NCBI GenBank assembly: GCA_003550305.1
Contig: QKYT01000099.1
Coordinates: 147,137-211,136, forward strand
Source of the DNA: Glomus cerebriforme
Taxonomy: Eukaryota; Glomeromycota; Glomeromycetes; Glomerales; Glomeraceae
Length of the DNA: 64,000 bases
Direction: 5' to 3'
The notes beneath the pieces were generated by a model. It was not told the DNA's origin, ran no database searches, and worked only from the letters and a program-made list of their open reading frames with translations. Positions 13,322 to 24,877 of this stretch are shown here, piece by piece. How positions within the stretch are numbered: position 1 is the stretch's first letter; each line of letters begins with the position of its first letter. Made by a program: the position numbers and the translations under genes.

Positions 13322-13687
13322 CTTATTTAAATTGCTTCTATGAATTAATTGATTTGATTTATTTTAAATTTAAAGAACTGAATTTCGGAACTTGAAGCCA
13401 CTCCAAATTTATAAAAACCCATCAAAGTTCCATATATAGTATCGTATTGCCATATATGTTCGATACCGTTTTAAAGCTTTAGCCAATTCTCAAAAAAAAA
13501 AAATTACTTGATTTCTATTTCTACGAAATAGCTTTAACTGTTAAAGGTTAGTATTGTTTTTGATCAATGAAAAAATATTTTTTTTGACAAAGCACAGATA
13601 ATTAACGTTACTTAAAATTTTATTTTTAAATTACGATAACAAATATACATAAAAATACAAATATCAGATATATATTGATTCCTAGGT
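13322..13687. other. Spacer between the tandem membrane-protein genes
   Basis: The 366 bases hold the promoter of copy A and the 3' flank of copy B, both on the minus strand. The sequence is AT-rich and I see no firm motif or gene. Confidence 0.4.
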
Positions 13688-15425
13688 TTATTCATCAATG
13701 ATAAATTTTTTCACATTACTATTACTACTCCCTCCTTTTTCAATATCTAAAACATCATCAATTATTACGTTGTCCTCATCAGATAAGATATTTGAACTAC
13801 CATTTACTTGTTTTTTTGGAAGATTTTTATCAACTAGAAAAAAAATTATAATAAACACAATCAATAAAATAAATTTTATAAAGTGTTATTATAATAATTA
13901 TAAAAATTGTAACTTACGATATTCTCTTAAACCTTTATCAAAATTTAACATTATTATTATTGCATATACAAATGTTAACTAAAAAAAAAAAGTATTGTAA
14001 GTTATTGTTATAATTTATAAAATAATTTACAGTAATATCATCCGCCACGTTTTGGCTTCGCCGTGATACTTACCACCGCACAAATCGTGAAATTGCACAC
14101 TATAAAGAATAAAATATTCAAACGTAAATTAAACAGACATTTTTTTTTAAAAAAAAAATAATGTCATATATAATTACTTAATAATATCCAAGAATATAAT
14201 CCATATTGAATGAATGATGCGACTCCAAGTTTGAGAGCCAAATAAGCAAAATCCGATACAACAAATATCCAGAATATGACAAACACGAATATTCCAGATT
14301 TCCATTCTTTTTCCATCTAATAAAAAAGAATTTTTTTTTTTAGAAAAGGTTTTAATAGTAAGAATTCGAATTTAATAAATAAATATATATATATTACCGA
14401 TTTATATGCTAATGCTTGAAAAAAAATTACCAAGATCAAACTTGCTAAACTTCCAAAAACTAGGATTATCTGATCTCTATTAAGTTCATTAGAATTAATC
14501 ATAATATATAACAAAGGTGGTAATATTAAGACATTATATAAAATAACGAAAAGTAAATCAATTTTTAGTAACATTTTGAAAATAAGGATTGCTTTAAATC
14601 GTCCTATTTGAAAAAAAAATCATTAACAAATAAATTCATAAAACATTTTCTCGAAATATGCATATATGCATTAAAAATCTTACTTTGCATTTCAATATCA
14701 GCACCAATTTTCTTATAAATATTCCAACCAAATTGTTGATATAACTTCCAAGATAATGTAGTCATCAAAATTGCTAGAGTTACTAAAACTAAAATATGAG
14801 GTAATTCATATAATACAAAATTGTTATCTAAATGAAGTCCCGGACATATTGAATCAATTTTATTTCCATATAAATTTATATCAATCATTTGAACCTAAAA
14901 AATCAATAAATTGTTTTAATTTGAAAGTTATCGGGAGATAGACGTTCAATATTGTAAGTTGTAACATATTTACAATTCCGAGAACTACGTATACAATATT
15001 AATTATGACAATCGCAAAAATTTGCATGGTATTTTGATGGAAAATCTAAGTAATTATGATTTTTATGATTAAATATTTAATTTTAATTTTTTAGGTTAAC
15101 GATTTAAAAGTATCGTACCTACCGCGTTTAAACAAAAATAAAACTGATAGAGATTAAATAAAATGAACATAACATTTTCGGTAATTATCATCATAAATCT
15201 AGAGACGGTGATAATTAAAGTGCATGAGTCGTCTTCTTTGTTTTTAACAGATGGTGTTATCACATTCACATATAAAAACGAATTACGATTTAATATTCTA
15301 ATTTGTAGGAAGATCAATATGATGGTCTGTATAATTGATGTTATTACAAAAGCTTTTGTATATCTCGATTCAGTGACGCGTTGCCACTTTTTTGACACTG
15401 CGTGCTTTAAATTAATATAAGCCAT
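13688..15425 (-). CDS. Multi-pass membrane protein, tandem copy B
   Basis: Eight exons: 15425-15123, 15045-14974, 14894-14684, 14603-14398, 14316-14178, 14099-14074, 13978-13918 and 13833-13688, giving 387 residues. Exons 2, 3, 6 and 7 have exactly the same lengths as in copy A (72, 211, 26 and 61 nt), and the intron phases agree. Shared sequence includes KKWQRVTESRYTKAFVI, the CPGLHL loop, YELPHILVLV and the last helix (LTFVYAIIIM). Copy B has a longer hydrophilic insert between helices 1 and 2 (SVKNKEDDS) and a longer acidic tail ending in VKKFIIDE, against KKFTIDD in A. Change is concentrated in the loops and the tail. The function is unknown; the protein is predicted to sit in a membrane with seven or eight passes. 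Confidence 0.8.
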
Positions 15426-17054
15426 CTCTTTTTTTAATTTTAGTAATTAGAATACTTTTAGAGTTTTAGGTATTCATGCCGCGGAAGAAAAGGACAAGCT
15501 TTTTTTTTGTTTAAAAAACTATATGCATGTATACATTTAAATATAAAAATAAATTTTATTACAATCAAACGGGATTTCCATATTGAAGCGGTATCAAATT
15601 TTTGTACTTACTTAATTAACTTGCAGCATTCATTTTATATATGTATAATTTCTAAATATTGGAGTTTTTTAAACTTCAAAAGTTGTACACGGTAGTAATT
15701 TTGCGCCATAAGATCTATAATGAAATTTAATATACACATTTTTAAATATAACCGAAAGAAATCTCTGTGAATGCGTAAACAATTGTGCATACATCAAAGT
15801 ATAGTATATTGGCCTACTGAATTTGTTACACTGCGCATACAGATGACAGTCATCAGACAGCACCGATCAATTAAATTTCTATTAAAAAGGTGAATATCAT
15901 GTGTGAAGTATACTTTAATGACAAATAAGACAGACCGTCTAGTCGGTCTAGACCTTTCCATTTATGATAATAATAATATATGTCGATCATTATGCACACT
16001 ATTTGTCACTAACAGCTAAGTAAAATGGCACATACCTTCTTTGGTAAGTGTTTTGGTCTTATTATAGAATCTAAGTAAAGAATTTGCGGCGTTTTATTGC
16101 AATACAGTTTCTATTCTAACAGTTTAAAATGATAAATACTTTTCTAAAATCTTTAAATTATCTTGTTTTAAATTCTTCAAGACGATTTACGAGACGATTT
16201 ATTTTATTTTCTTAAAAGTACTCTTATCCTTAAATAATGGTAGAAACATGAACATTTCCGAATAGTGTAAAAATAAACTTATGATTCGGAATAAACTTTT
16301 ATTTAGCTTTCATATACAAAATGATTATAAGCCATATTATTCGTAAATTGTGTCGATTTAACAAATTAAATTGGAAGATGTTTTTGTGATGGTCCAGGAA
16401 GAATATATAAATTTAGATGAAACCATGCAGACTCCATGACCGGAAGTTTTAAAAAAGATAAAAAAAAATACATTGTATCACTATTGTATCATAATTTAAA
16501 GAATTGCTTTTTGAAGAAAAATTTGGTTGGAATCTAATTTATATCATATGATTAAAAAAACATCATACAGATTACAGATTCATTATCCTAATTTTTATTT
16601 TTCGTATTTAAGAGTAATTCATGCGAAAATTTACAATTCACAGTTTCATACGATTCAATTTGTCAATTCTATAATAAGGTAAAATAATTTGTATTTATAT
16701 TATTTGCCCCAAGTTGACAGGCCTAAATTATCAGCCCATTTTTATAATGCCTTAAGACATACCCAATGTTATTTAGTAATTTTGATTTGGGACATATTAT
16801 GACTTGGGGCACAACACTATCACAAGCAAATCATGATTTTTTTAATTTTTGATCGACAAAATTCTCTGTTTCACGAACGATCACCTTTTTTTTTTGAAGT
16901 TAAATAAGTTAATATAAATTTGACAATCTTCCAATTTTTTTTTTTTATCTTTCTTACAAATTAAAATATCGACTATTAAAAGCATTTATTCAGATATCTT
17001 TTTTTTTGAAATTTGATAAATTAAATTTTAACCAAAAAGAATAATAATACGAAA
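15426..17054. other. Intergenic with a small TIR element
   Basis: About 1.6 kb of AT-rich DNA between the minus-strand membrane-protein gene and a plus-strand small gene. The only structured item is the 107-bp element with perfect 10-bp inverted ends at 16705-16811. Short open frames overlap on both strands and look random. Confidence 0.4.
16705..16811. mobile_element. Short MITE-like element with 10-bp inverted ends
   Basis: The element begins TGCCCCAAGT and ends ACTTGGGGCA, a perfect 10-bp terminal inverted repeat across 107 bp. Inside, GGCCTAAATTATCAGCCC lies near the left end and a TTTGGGACATATTATG piece near the right end, so pairing may extend imperfectly inward. I see no clear target-site duplication. 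It may be a miniature transposon or a conserved hairpin. Confidence 0.45.
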
Positions 17055-17585
17055 ATGAATACACCTGGATCTATGATTCTTGGATGGTAAATTAATTCAA
17101 ATATTTTTCATTTGTTTTTTTTTTCTCTGATTCAAAATTATCCATTTACAACATTATTTCACAAAAAACAAATCAATAAAAAATAATTAGGGTTGCTCTC
17201 ATTGTAGGTAAGAAAATTAATTTTTTATTTTTTATAATTATAGAAACCGCTTTATTCTGACAAATTTTTTTTCTTTTTTTTGTAAAAAAAAAAGCTGGAG
17301 GAGGAGCATTCTATTATGCTAAAAAAGATATTGATGCAAGAAGAAGAGCTCAAGAAATTGCTAAGACTAGACCAGCCGAAAAATTAGAATGTAAATCAAT
17401 GTATAATTTACTGTTATTTTAGGAAGTACAGTTTTAAAATTCAATTTCCATCAATATTCATGTTTTTTTTAGGGTGGCAAAAAGTTGAACAAGATGAAAA
17501 ATCTAAATCAAATGCTACTAATATCATCAGTGAAAGTTCATCTCCGAATACAGGAACGACAAATCAAAGAAGTAGTGGCTCTTAG
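17055..17585 (+). CDS. Small single-helix membrane protein, DUF4748-like
   Basis: Four exons: 17055-17086, 17191-17207, 17295-17390 and 17473-17585, giving 85 residues. Exon 2 is only 17 nt. The protein starts MNTPGSMILGWVALIVAGGG, a single hydrophobic helix, followed by AFYYAKKDIDARRRAQE, a basic amphipathic stretch, then KLEWWQKVEQ and a Ser/Asn/Thr-rich tail. The glycine-rich helix followed by YAKK(D/S)I(D/N)A matches my memory of the fungal family DUF4748, whose members are about this size; mitochondrial location is commonly supposed but not shown here. The start is the first ATG in frame, and the reading frame holds only if the micro-exon is included. Confidence 0.7.
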
Positions 17586-18060
17586 CTATAAATTATAAAT
17601 TTAAAGAAAATTAGTCCCTTATTCGCAAATTATAGTTTTTATTTTACAATGACTATAATGAAAATATTCAATTATATATAATTCATTTTAAACGGAATAT
17701 ATTCTATTAATCAAAATAAACACTAAGTTTAACAAATAATATATATTTATTTTGTTTATAAGAGGAGATATTTTTAGAAGATAGACAAAGATTAAGTTTC
17801 ATATATACTGTACCATTCAAAATTATTCATCATCAAAAGTATTTAGCAGATAATAATTTGAATAATTTACACAGACTATGGTTCCTTTTATATTATTTAT
17901 TTATGACTTTTGATATTATCTCACAATCAAGCATTCAACTTTCTAAACTCTTTTTTTTTTTATTAATCTCTATTTTCAAAAAGTAAAAATTTTTATTACC
18001 GCAAAATGTTTTATCCTTTTGTCTCTTATCTATAAAATGCGTCTTGTGTTATATGAAGCG
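17586..18060. other. Intergenic 3' flank
   Basis: AT-rich trailer after the small membrane-protein gene. No gene, repeat or structured site is apparent. Confidence 0.4.
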
Positions 18061-18212
18061 TTAGCCACAATAGACGCCAATGATCGGAATTTTTCATCGT
18101 TTACCCAATTCCGAAGGCTATTGTTATTAATTAGCGCCAATTATCGGTATTTTCCATATTTTATACAATTCTGAAGGCTACTGTTCAATTAGCCACAATA
18201 GACGCCAATAGC
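18061..18212. repeat. Degenerate 60-bp tandem repeat, two and a half units
   Basis: Units begin at 18061 and 18121 with an exact 60-bp period. Shared words include CGCCAAT(G/T)ATCGG, CCA(A/T), CAATTC(C/T)GAAGGCTA and (T/C)TGTT. A third partial unit from 18181 repeats AGCCACAATAGACGCCAAT, seen at 18063. The repeats are richer in GC than the surrounding DNA. Confidence 0.65.
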
Positions 18213-18339
18213 GAGCGCGATCTGCCAGAAAAAAGTCTTTCAATGCGCTTCACGATTAAATTTAGGTAGAGGACAAATGTTTGTTGATGAAAGTCAATTA
18301 TATGACACAAATCGCTTTCAGTTGATATTTTACAGTCCC

Positions 18340-18490
18340 TGATATAAGAGAGATAAACAAATTCTTATTTCCTCCTTCTGATGTGACAATTTATCCAAAA
18401 ATAGGCGAACTTGTTATTTTCAATACAAGTTTGTTCCATGGAATAATAGAAAGTTCAAAAAGGTGCATCTTTATCTTTTTGATAAATTTT
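18340..18490 (+). pseudogene. Fragment of a 2OG-Fe(II) dioxygenase-like gene
   Basis: A short open stretch reads FPPSDVTIYPKIGELVIFNT followed by SLFHGIIESSKR. The pattern of a proline before a G-x-L-V-I-F strand, then a histidine a few residues on, then a final arginine, is the C-terminal part of the double-stranded beta-helix of 2-oxoglutarate and iron dependent oxygenases: the second iron-binding His and the 2OG-binding Arg. There is no upstream HxD half in frame and no good start, so this looks like a relic. The family call is inference from a short motif. Confidence 0.4.
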
Positions 18491-18976
18491 AAGTATTCTT
18501 AAAATCTGAGGTTTAAAAAATTTGTAAAACTGATAAATGAATCAAATCTGTTAAATCTGAACGATAATATAACCATCTTTATAAATCCATATCTAGTTTT
18601 GCTAAACATAATTGTAAAAGATTAATAATTTTAAAATACAAATTTATGTGACGGTGAACAAGTAATTAATAAATATATCATTATGTACAGAAAATTAACA
18701 CAGTTGTTAGGAAATGTAATTTTTTTTTTCACATCGAAAGAAAAATATGTGCATGAAATATGGATGAGTACGCGAACATTAGTAAATTTATTCAACACTA
18801 TTATTCGCGTCTTACCGAAATTATGTTATCATTGGGGACGCGAAATTTTTTTTTAAAATTCTGTCCCAGAATACTTAGAAAACAGAAGATGAGATATATT
18901 ATTCTGATAGTTATAGTTAAACTATCAGAATTAATAGTTTAATAAATCAAAATATTTTATTTTGTTTTATTTGAAA
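18491..18976. other. Intergenic between the oxygenase relic and the acetyltransferase gene
   Basis: AT-rich sequence that forms the 3' flank of the minus-strand GNAT gene. A 60-codon plus-strand frame at 18760-18942 has no recognisable domain and is probably chance. Confidence 0.35.
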
Positions 18977-19578
18977 TTAAAAATCTTTTCCCATCTTAAT
19001 ATGTTCAATTCCCTCTTCATAAAAAATCTCTTCATTTAATACTTTATATCCTCTATTTTCATACCATGAAGATTTATTTTTTTGTGCATGAAGAATGCAT
19101 TTTTTATAACCTAATTGTGATTTAGCAAATGATTCTACTTTAGATATTAATAAAGTTCCTATTCCATTTCCTCTATATTCTTTTAAAATTGAAATTCTTC
19201 CAATTTTAGCTGTAATATTATCATTATAAGGATATATTCTTATTGTACCAATTGGTTGTGTATTCTTTAATACTAAAAAATGATGACAATCTAATGATGA
19301 ATCATATCTAAAAGTTCAATTTAATAAAAGTTATTATTAACCAATTTTTTTTATCTATCTATTTTTTTTAAAAAAAACTTACTCATCAATTTCATTCTCA
19401 ACAGGAATTTTTTGTTCTTTAACAAATACTTCAATTCTCATTTGAAAACATTTTTCCTTTTCTTTTTATCAAAAAAGAAAATTTTATTATCTTTAAAATT
19501 TATTAATTTTTTAAAATAAAATTAACGAAAATATTAACCTTTTTGAGTTGTGACATGAATAATTTCAATGTCTTCCAT
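18977..19578 (-). CDS. GNAT-family N-acetyltransferase
   Basis: Three exons: 19578-19539, 19461-19383 and 19307-18977, giving 149 residues. The N-terminal part has CFQMRIEVFVKEQKIP, the typical opening of small GNAT proteins. The acetyl-CoA site follows: KIGRISILKEYRGNGIGTLL contains the R-x-x-G-x-G/A loop (RGNGIG). Next come FAKSQLGYKKCILHAQ and YENRGYK, the usual helix 4 and strand 7 region, and then EEIFYEEGIEHIKM near the end. It probably acetylates a small amine or a protein N-terminus in the cytosol; the substrate cannot be told from the sequence. Length is normal for the group. The start is the first ATG, and the frame needs both introns, each with GT-AG ends. Confidence 0.85.
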
Positions 19579-20383
19579 TTTATCCAATTTTTTTGTGAAG
19601 AAAAATTTTAATTTTTGTTTATTTATGTTACCAAGCGAAATAATATGAAAGTTGTAAAATTTGATAGTCAAAATAAATACTTGTCAACTAATGATTGGAT
19701 AAATTCGAATATATATTAATTTGTTATTAGAAACTGACAAAAAATTCAGTTGAATTGGTTTGTGATGGTTATGATCTTGATTGATTATATGATATTAAAA
19801 TAATTGGTATATATATATACTGTATATATATTATTATGCTCACATCGAGTTAAGGGCTTATTTTTTTAATGATGATTAAATTTTAGTGGTAAAAATAAAG
19901 ATTTAATCCCAAAATTCGAGTTAATGTGATAATTTCTTTATATCAATTTATTTACACTCTGGGTAATAGTGTTATAATGAAAGATTTGTATATTTCTCCA
20001 AGAAGAAATAAATTAGTACATTATAAAGATAAATTCTACAGAAATTAAGCAATGATTAGATAGAACATCGTCATATATATATATATATCACTTTCTTACT
20101 GAAATTATTATATGTGATAAAGCACCGTTAATTGTTTTTATAATTTGCAATCATTAAAAAAATATATTATTATTTGGTTTTTGAATCAAAGAATTTACTT
20201 TCGTTTGTAATTTTACAATAATTAATAATTTAAAATACAAAAAAAAAAAAAAAAAAAAAAAAAGGAAANAAAANAAANAAAANAAAAAAAAAGATACATA
20301 AAACTTATAAACCTTAAAAATTGAGATCCTCTTACAATTTATGGAAATATATAAAACTTAAATTTTAAAAAATTGAGATTCTC
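19579..20383. other. Intergenic with a long A-run and Ns
   Basis: This region holds the promoter of the GNAT gene and the 3' flank of the sulfite reductase gene. A poly-A tract with scattered Ns spans about 20240-20292, an unreliable base-call zone. TA repeats lie at about 19812-19830 and 20075-20090. A near-repeat (TTGAGATcCTCTTACAATT(T/C)ATGGAAAT) occurs at about 20320 and 20375, overlapping the end of the sulfite reductase gene. Confidence 0.4.
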
Positions 20384-23300
20384 TTACAATTCATGGAAAT
20401 CTTTACCATATTTTGTGGCTTTAACATATCCCATTCTAATAACAAAATCCCCAAATCTCTCACCTTCATTTCTTTCTTTAGCGTATCTGCTCAAAATAGG
20501 TTTTAACTCTTTTAGAATTTCATCTTCTTTCAAACTTTCTTTATATAATTTATTTAATCTTTGCCCATAAAATCCTCCTCCTAAATAAAGATTATAAGTT
20601 CCAATTGCTTTACCTACGAAAGCAATTTCTGCTACATAAGGTCTTGCGCATCCATTTGGACATCCTGTCATTCTAATTGTAATCGCATCTTCTCTTAATC
20701 CACATTCTTCAATAACTACTTCTAGTTTACTTACAAGTGTTGGTAAATATCTTTCGGATTCTGCCATAGCTAATCCACATGTTGGTAATGCTACGCATGA
20801 CATTGAATTCAATCTTAAACCAGTAAATTTTAAATTATCCAATTTATATTTCTTTAACAATTCATTAATTTGTGCCTTATCTTGTTCAGCTATATTTCCC
20901 AATATGAGATGTTGATTTGGTGTTAACCGAAAATCTCCTTTATGTACTTTTGCGATCTCTTTTAATCCTGTTTTTATAGGTTCTCCTGGTAAATCTATAA
21001 CGCGTCCATTTTCTATATACATACAAAAATGCCATTTATCATCAACACCTTTTGTCCATCCATATCTATCCGCATTATTTTCAAATTTATATTCTTTTGG
21101 TGAATCCAATTTAAATCCTAATCGAGATTCAACTTCTTCCCGGAACCAATCCAAGTCACGATCATCGATCGTATACTTGAGTCTTGCATGCTTTCTATTT
21201 GAACGATCACCAAAATCTCTTTGAACCAACATCACTTTTTCTCCAACATCAATTGCTTGATCCAGTTTACAAAATCCAATTAATTGACCCAAGTTAGGAT
21301 ATGTCTTCTTGTTGTTATGCGTCATGCCCATTCCACCTCCAACTGAAACGTTAAATCCCAATAGCTTGCCATTTTTATCAGAAATAGCGATATAACCTAG
21401 ATCATGAGCAAATACATCTACATCATTATTAGGTGGAATCGCAATTGCAATCTTAAATTTACGTGGCAAATAAGTATGTCCATATAATGGTTCAAAATCT
21501 TGTACGGCTTGACCTGATATCATCTTATCCTCTAACCAAATTTCATGATACGCTGTTGTTCTCGGTGATAAATGAGCACTTATTTTCCTCGCGAAATCTT
21601 GTACTTCTGCATGCACTTCAGAAATAAATGGATTTGGATTACACATAACATTCCTGTTAACGTCTCCACATGCCGCTAATGTATCTAATAAACATTTATT
21701 AATACCACGTATGGTGGATTTCAAATTTCGTTTAAGAACTCCATGAATCTGATAAGCTTGTCTAGTAGTTAATTTCAACGATCCATTTCCGTATTTATCG
21801 GCGATTTCATCCATTGCTAACCATTGATCAGGTTTAGAAACTCCTCCTGGAACTCTAACTCGTACCATAAATTGAAAGGCCTTTTCTAAACCTTGAGCTT
21901 TTCTTTCATCTCTCAAATCACGATCATCTTGTTGATAAATTCCATGGAATTTTGTTAGTTTAGTATCTCGTTCAGCTAATGCACCTGTTGAAGTATCTTC
22001 TAAACCTTCCGCAATCGTTCCTCTTAAATAATTTGATTCTTCTTTCATGTTATCATCGGTTTTTTTAGGTTCTTCAACAATCGTACCAAGTAATTCAACT
22101 CCGAGAGCTTTCCAAAGTTCAGGTTCCCAAGCATGAAATCCTGTTTCATATCCATCAGCGTCTTGATCGTCTCCTAATCCGAGTGGTATCAATCTTTGAC
22201 CTCCTAATAATTCTAATCTTGCATCTAAATCTTTACCAGGTTTATTATAATAAATTGCATCTTCTGCTCTTGGCCAATAATGACTATCTCCTAATCCAAA
22301 AACTGCATATCTTGATTCTGAAAATGAAATATCCGTATTGGTTGAGATATGTTTCCAGAATTCACGCGCATTCTGTGGAAATTCTCCTTGACCAGCTGTA
22401 CAACAAACAAGAACTAAATTCTTTTCTAAAGTAATATCTTCAATCGGAAAATCATCCATCGCCATACATCGTGCATTAACTCCTCTAGCTGTTGCAGATT
22501 TTTGTAATCTTCTTGCTACACCTTCAGCATTACCATTATCTGATCCAAATAAAATTAGTAATGGTGGACCCGTTAAACCACCTAACAATTTATCATAAGC
22601 CGATTTTGCAAGAGATTTTTGTTTGATTTTAATTTCTGATTCGAGAGAATTTGTTAATAATGGAGAATATTCTGGACGTGTACGAACTAATTGTGTCAAA
22701 TGATTTTCTCTATCCAAGAAATTTTGTAATTCTTGTTTAATTCGTTCCGAATCTAAAAGGAATGGTTCTAATCCTTCTTTTTCTAATTGAGGATTCCATC
22801 TATATAATGGCCAATAACCAGTGTCTACAGCCAATTTAGTTTCTTTTAATACTGTTATTGTAGTATCCTCTTCAGAATGATAAGGAAGATAAGCCAAGAC
22901 AATCGATGGACCTTTAAATTTTTCCGCTTCCAATAAAGAATGCAAAACTTGAGTATAAGAAGAATATATAGCAACGGAAGCAACGTATGCGTCACCATAA
23001 TTCATGGCATAAAGACCAATATCCTTTTTACGTTTCTCCGGATCGGCTGCAATACGTGTTGTGTAAGGTTGTGAATCAATAATTAACATATTAATATCTT
23101 TTCCAGAAGAAATTACGTGATGAACGCCAGAACCTCCAATATCATAAGCCCATGCATCTGAACCAATTATCCATTGAGATGGTTTAACAAACAAATTTTT
23201 TAATTGAAAAATTTCCTTGATTAAAGAATGAGTTGGAGGTGATTTCGTTAGAATTTCTGTAATTTGGTTACCAAATTTCTTTGAAAGAATAGAATCATCT

Positions 23301-24877
23301 TTATGTAAAAGCCATTGTGATAATGCTGTGTGAAGAGATTCAGAAATATTGATAGAAGTGTCTTTAACGACGCGTGTCACGAGATCCGCAAATTGATCTC
23401 GTTCACGAAGTTTTGCTAATAAAACTCCAAATCCAAATTCTGGTGTAGATTTTACAACTTCAAAATGTTCAGAGTTAGGTTTTAAAGCAGAATTAGCGAT
23501 ATATAATCTCTCGCCAAAAACTTCATTAAGCATTTTAAGGTAAGGTTTTTCTAATACGGGAGAGTTTTCAATATAATCATGATCATTAACATCACCATTA
23601 TTTGTTTTCATTTGTGATTTGGTTAATTCTTTGCCAAGAATGAAACTTAAAGAAGGGTCGTCTGAATTAAGATTTTCAAAAAGGTGCGAAACTTCTGCAT
23701 CAATTGAACCTTCTTCTAAGACACCGAATTGACCACATGTAATAAAAGGCGATTGACCTGACCAATAATTACGATTTTGAAAAGCTGACACAACGTCTAA
23801 ATATAAAGGAGACCATTTTGTTGTACGAGGTATAACTTGTTCTATTACGGCAACATTTTTTACAGATTTTGGAATAACATTAAGCAAATGTTGATCAGAC
23901 CAAGGACGGTATAATCTTATTTTAAGTAAACTAATTTTCGTATTTTCAGTTTTCTCCAAAGCATTTTGTAAAATTTTTGCTCCAGAACCCAAAGTGATAA
24001 TAATTGATTCCGATTTTCTATCACCAAAAAATTCATTTATTTTATAAGATCTATTTGTTAACTGTTTAAAATTTTCAAAGATATTTTCGGTAATATCGAA
24101 AAAATTATTATTATTGTTGTTGTTGTTTGCTGCGGTGGTAGAATCTTTTGTTTCTTCATCTGCGGTTTGTTGTTCTTCATCTGATGATGGGATACCATTA
24201 TAAGATCTAAAGTAAACTTCGGTAGGTTTATTCTCATTTGAAGCCAAAATAGAATTACGATATTGTTTAACATCAGATTCTTTGATGAATTTTTTAATAT
24301 CATCATTTCCAATATTCTTAACTTTTCCTTTTGATTCATCATCATCAAAGAAGTGTATAACAGGAATTCCAGTCTTTAAAGCAATTGAATGAGCAATTAA
24401 TGCCATATCTAAAGTTTCTTGACCACCATGAGAATGTAACAAAGCAAATCCTGTTTGCCTTAAGGTCATAATATCGGTATAATCTCCTAATTGATTTAAT
24501 TCATTTTTATCCAAAGCAACATGAATAACCACAGCATTACCAATATTATTATTTTTATTATTAGAAATTTTATGAAGATGTGGTATAGAATTAATTAAAA
24601 CATGTTTCGCGGAATTTGAAGGTATAATCACACTAACTAAAGAACCTTTTGATAATTGAATATGTAATTTTGAAAATGGATCAGAAATTGAACTTAAAAT
24701 TTCTAATTCCGGGATTTCGTTAAAAATATTTTTTTTTGATTGGGATAGTAACTTTGTTAATTCTAAATTACTTGAAGATTTTGAACATGATGATTTTGGT
24801 GAATTCAATTCTATAACGTAAATTAAATCGCTCGTTGAATAAGCGATTTTTGACGCCGTTACTAACGATGATGTCAT
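20384..24877 (-). CDS. MET5: Sulfite reductase (NADPH) hemoprotein beta subunit
   Basis: One uninterrupted frame of 1497 residues. The enzyme reduces sulfite to sulfide with six electrons in cytosolic sulfate assimilation, paired with a flavoprotein alpha chain. Domains in order: an N-terminal pyruvate-ferredoxin-oxidoreductase-like region (about 1-740); a flavodoxin domain (about 770-920) with [19 protein letters not shown] and GLGDSHYWP; then the sulfite/nitrite reductase core with [11 protein letters not shown], which carries a substrate-binding Arg. The 4Fe-4S and siroheme cysteines are seen as CVALPTC (about 1360) and TGCPNGC (about 1404). Yeast Met5 has the same plan at 1442 residues. 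An Asn run near residue 250 is encoded by a microsatellite. The lack of introns is unusual beside its intron-rich neighbours. Alternative name: ECM17. Confidence 0.95.
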   Translation of the reverse strand: MTSSLVTASKIAYSTSDLIYVIELNSPKSSCSKSSSNLELTKLLSQSKKNIFNEIPELEILSSISDPFSKLHIQLSKGSLVSVIIPSNSAKHVLINSIPHLHKISNNKNNNIGNAVVIHVALDKNELNQLGDYTDIMTLRQTGFALLHSHGGQETLDMALIAHSIALKTGIPVIHFFDDDESKGKVKNIGNDDIKKFIKESDVKQYRNSILASNENKPTEVYFRSYNGIPSSDEEQQTADEETKDSTTAANNNNNNNNFFDITENIFENFKQLTNRSYKINEFFGDRKSESIIITLGSGAKILQNALEKTENTKISLLKIRLYRPWSDQHLLNVIPKSVKNVAVIEQVIPRTTKWSPLYLDVVSAFQNRNYWSGQSPFITCGQFGVLEEGSIDAEVSHLFENLNSDDPSLSFILGKELTKSQMKTNNGDVNDHDYIENSPVLEKPYLKMLNEVFGERLYIANSALKPNSEHFEVVKSTPEFGFGVLLAKLRERDQFADLVTRVVKDTSINISESLHTALSQWLLHKDDSILSKKFGNQITEILTKSPPTHSLIKEIFQLKNLFVKPSQWIIGSDAWAYDIGGSGVHHVISSGKDINMLIIDSQPYTTRIAADPEKRKKDIGLYAMNYGDAYVASVAIYSSYTQVLHSLLEAEKFKGPSIVLAYLPYHSEEDTTITVLKETKLAVDTGYWPLYRWNPQLEKEGLEPFLLDSERIKQELQNFLDRENHLTQLVRTRPEYSPLLTNSLESEIKIKQKSLAKSAYDKLLGGLTGPPLLILFGSDNGNAEGVARRLQKSATARGVNARCMAMDDFPIEDITLEKNLVLVCCTAGQGEFPQNAREFWKHISTNTDISFSESRYAVFGLGDSHYWPRAEDAIYYNKPGKDLDARLELLGGQRLIPLGLGDDQDADGYETGFHAWEPELWKALGVELLGTIVEEPKKTDDNMKEESNYLRGTIAEGLEDTSTGALAERDTKLTKFHGIYQQDDRDLRDERKAQGLEKAFQFMVRVRVPGGVSKPDQWLAMDEIADKYGNGSLKLTTRQAYQIHGVLKRNLKSTIRGINKCLLDTLAACGDVNRNVMCNPNPFISEVHAEVQDFARKISAHLSPRTTAYHEIWLEDKMISGQAVQDFEPLYGHTYLPRKFKIAIAIPPNNDVDVFAHDLGYIAISDKNGKLLGFNVSVGGGMGMTHNNKKTYPNLGQLIGFCKLDQAIDVGEKVMLVQRDFGDRSNRKHARLKYTIDDRDLDWFREEVESRLGFKLDSPKEYKFENNADRYGWTKGVDDKWHFCMYIENGRVIDLPGEPIKTGLKEIAKVHKGDFRLTPNQHLILGNIAEQDKAQINELLKKYKLDNLKFTGLRLNSMSCVALPTCGLAMAESERYLPTLVSKLEVVIEECGLREDAITIRMTGCPNGCARPYVAEIAFVGKAIGTYNLYLGGGFYGQRLNKLYKESLKEDEILKELKPILSRYAKERNEGERFGDFVIRMGYVKATKYGKDFHEL

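Noticed and set aside
20240..20292. Poly-A tract as a retrotransposon tail
   Set aside because: There is no element body or target duplication next to it, and scattered Ns suggest a base-calling problem.
22183..22434. Plus-strand frame opposite the sulfite reductase flavodoxin domain
   Set aside because: It is a shadow of a long, well-supported gene on the other strand.
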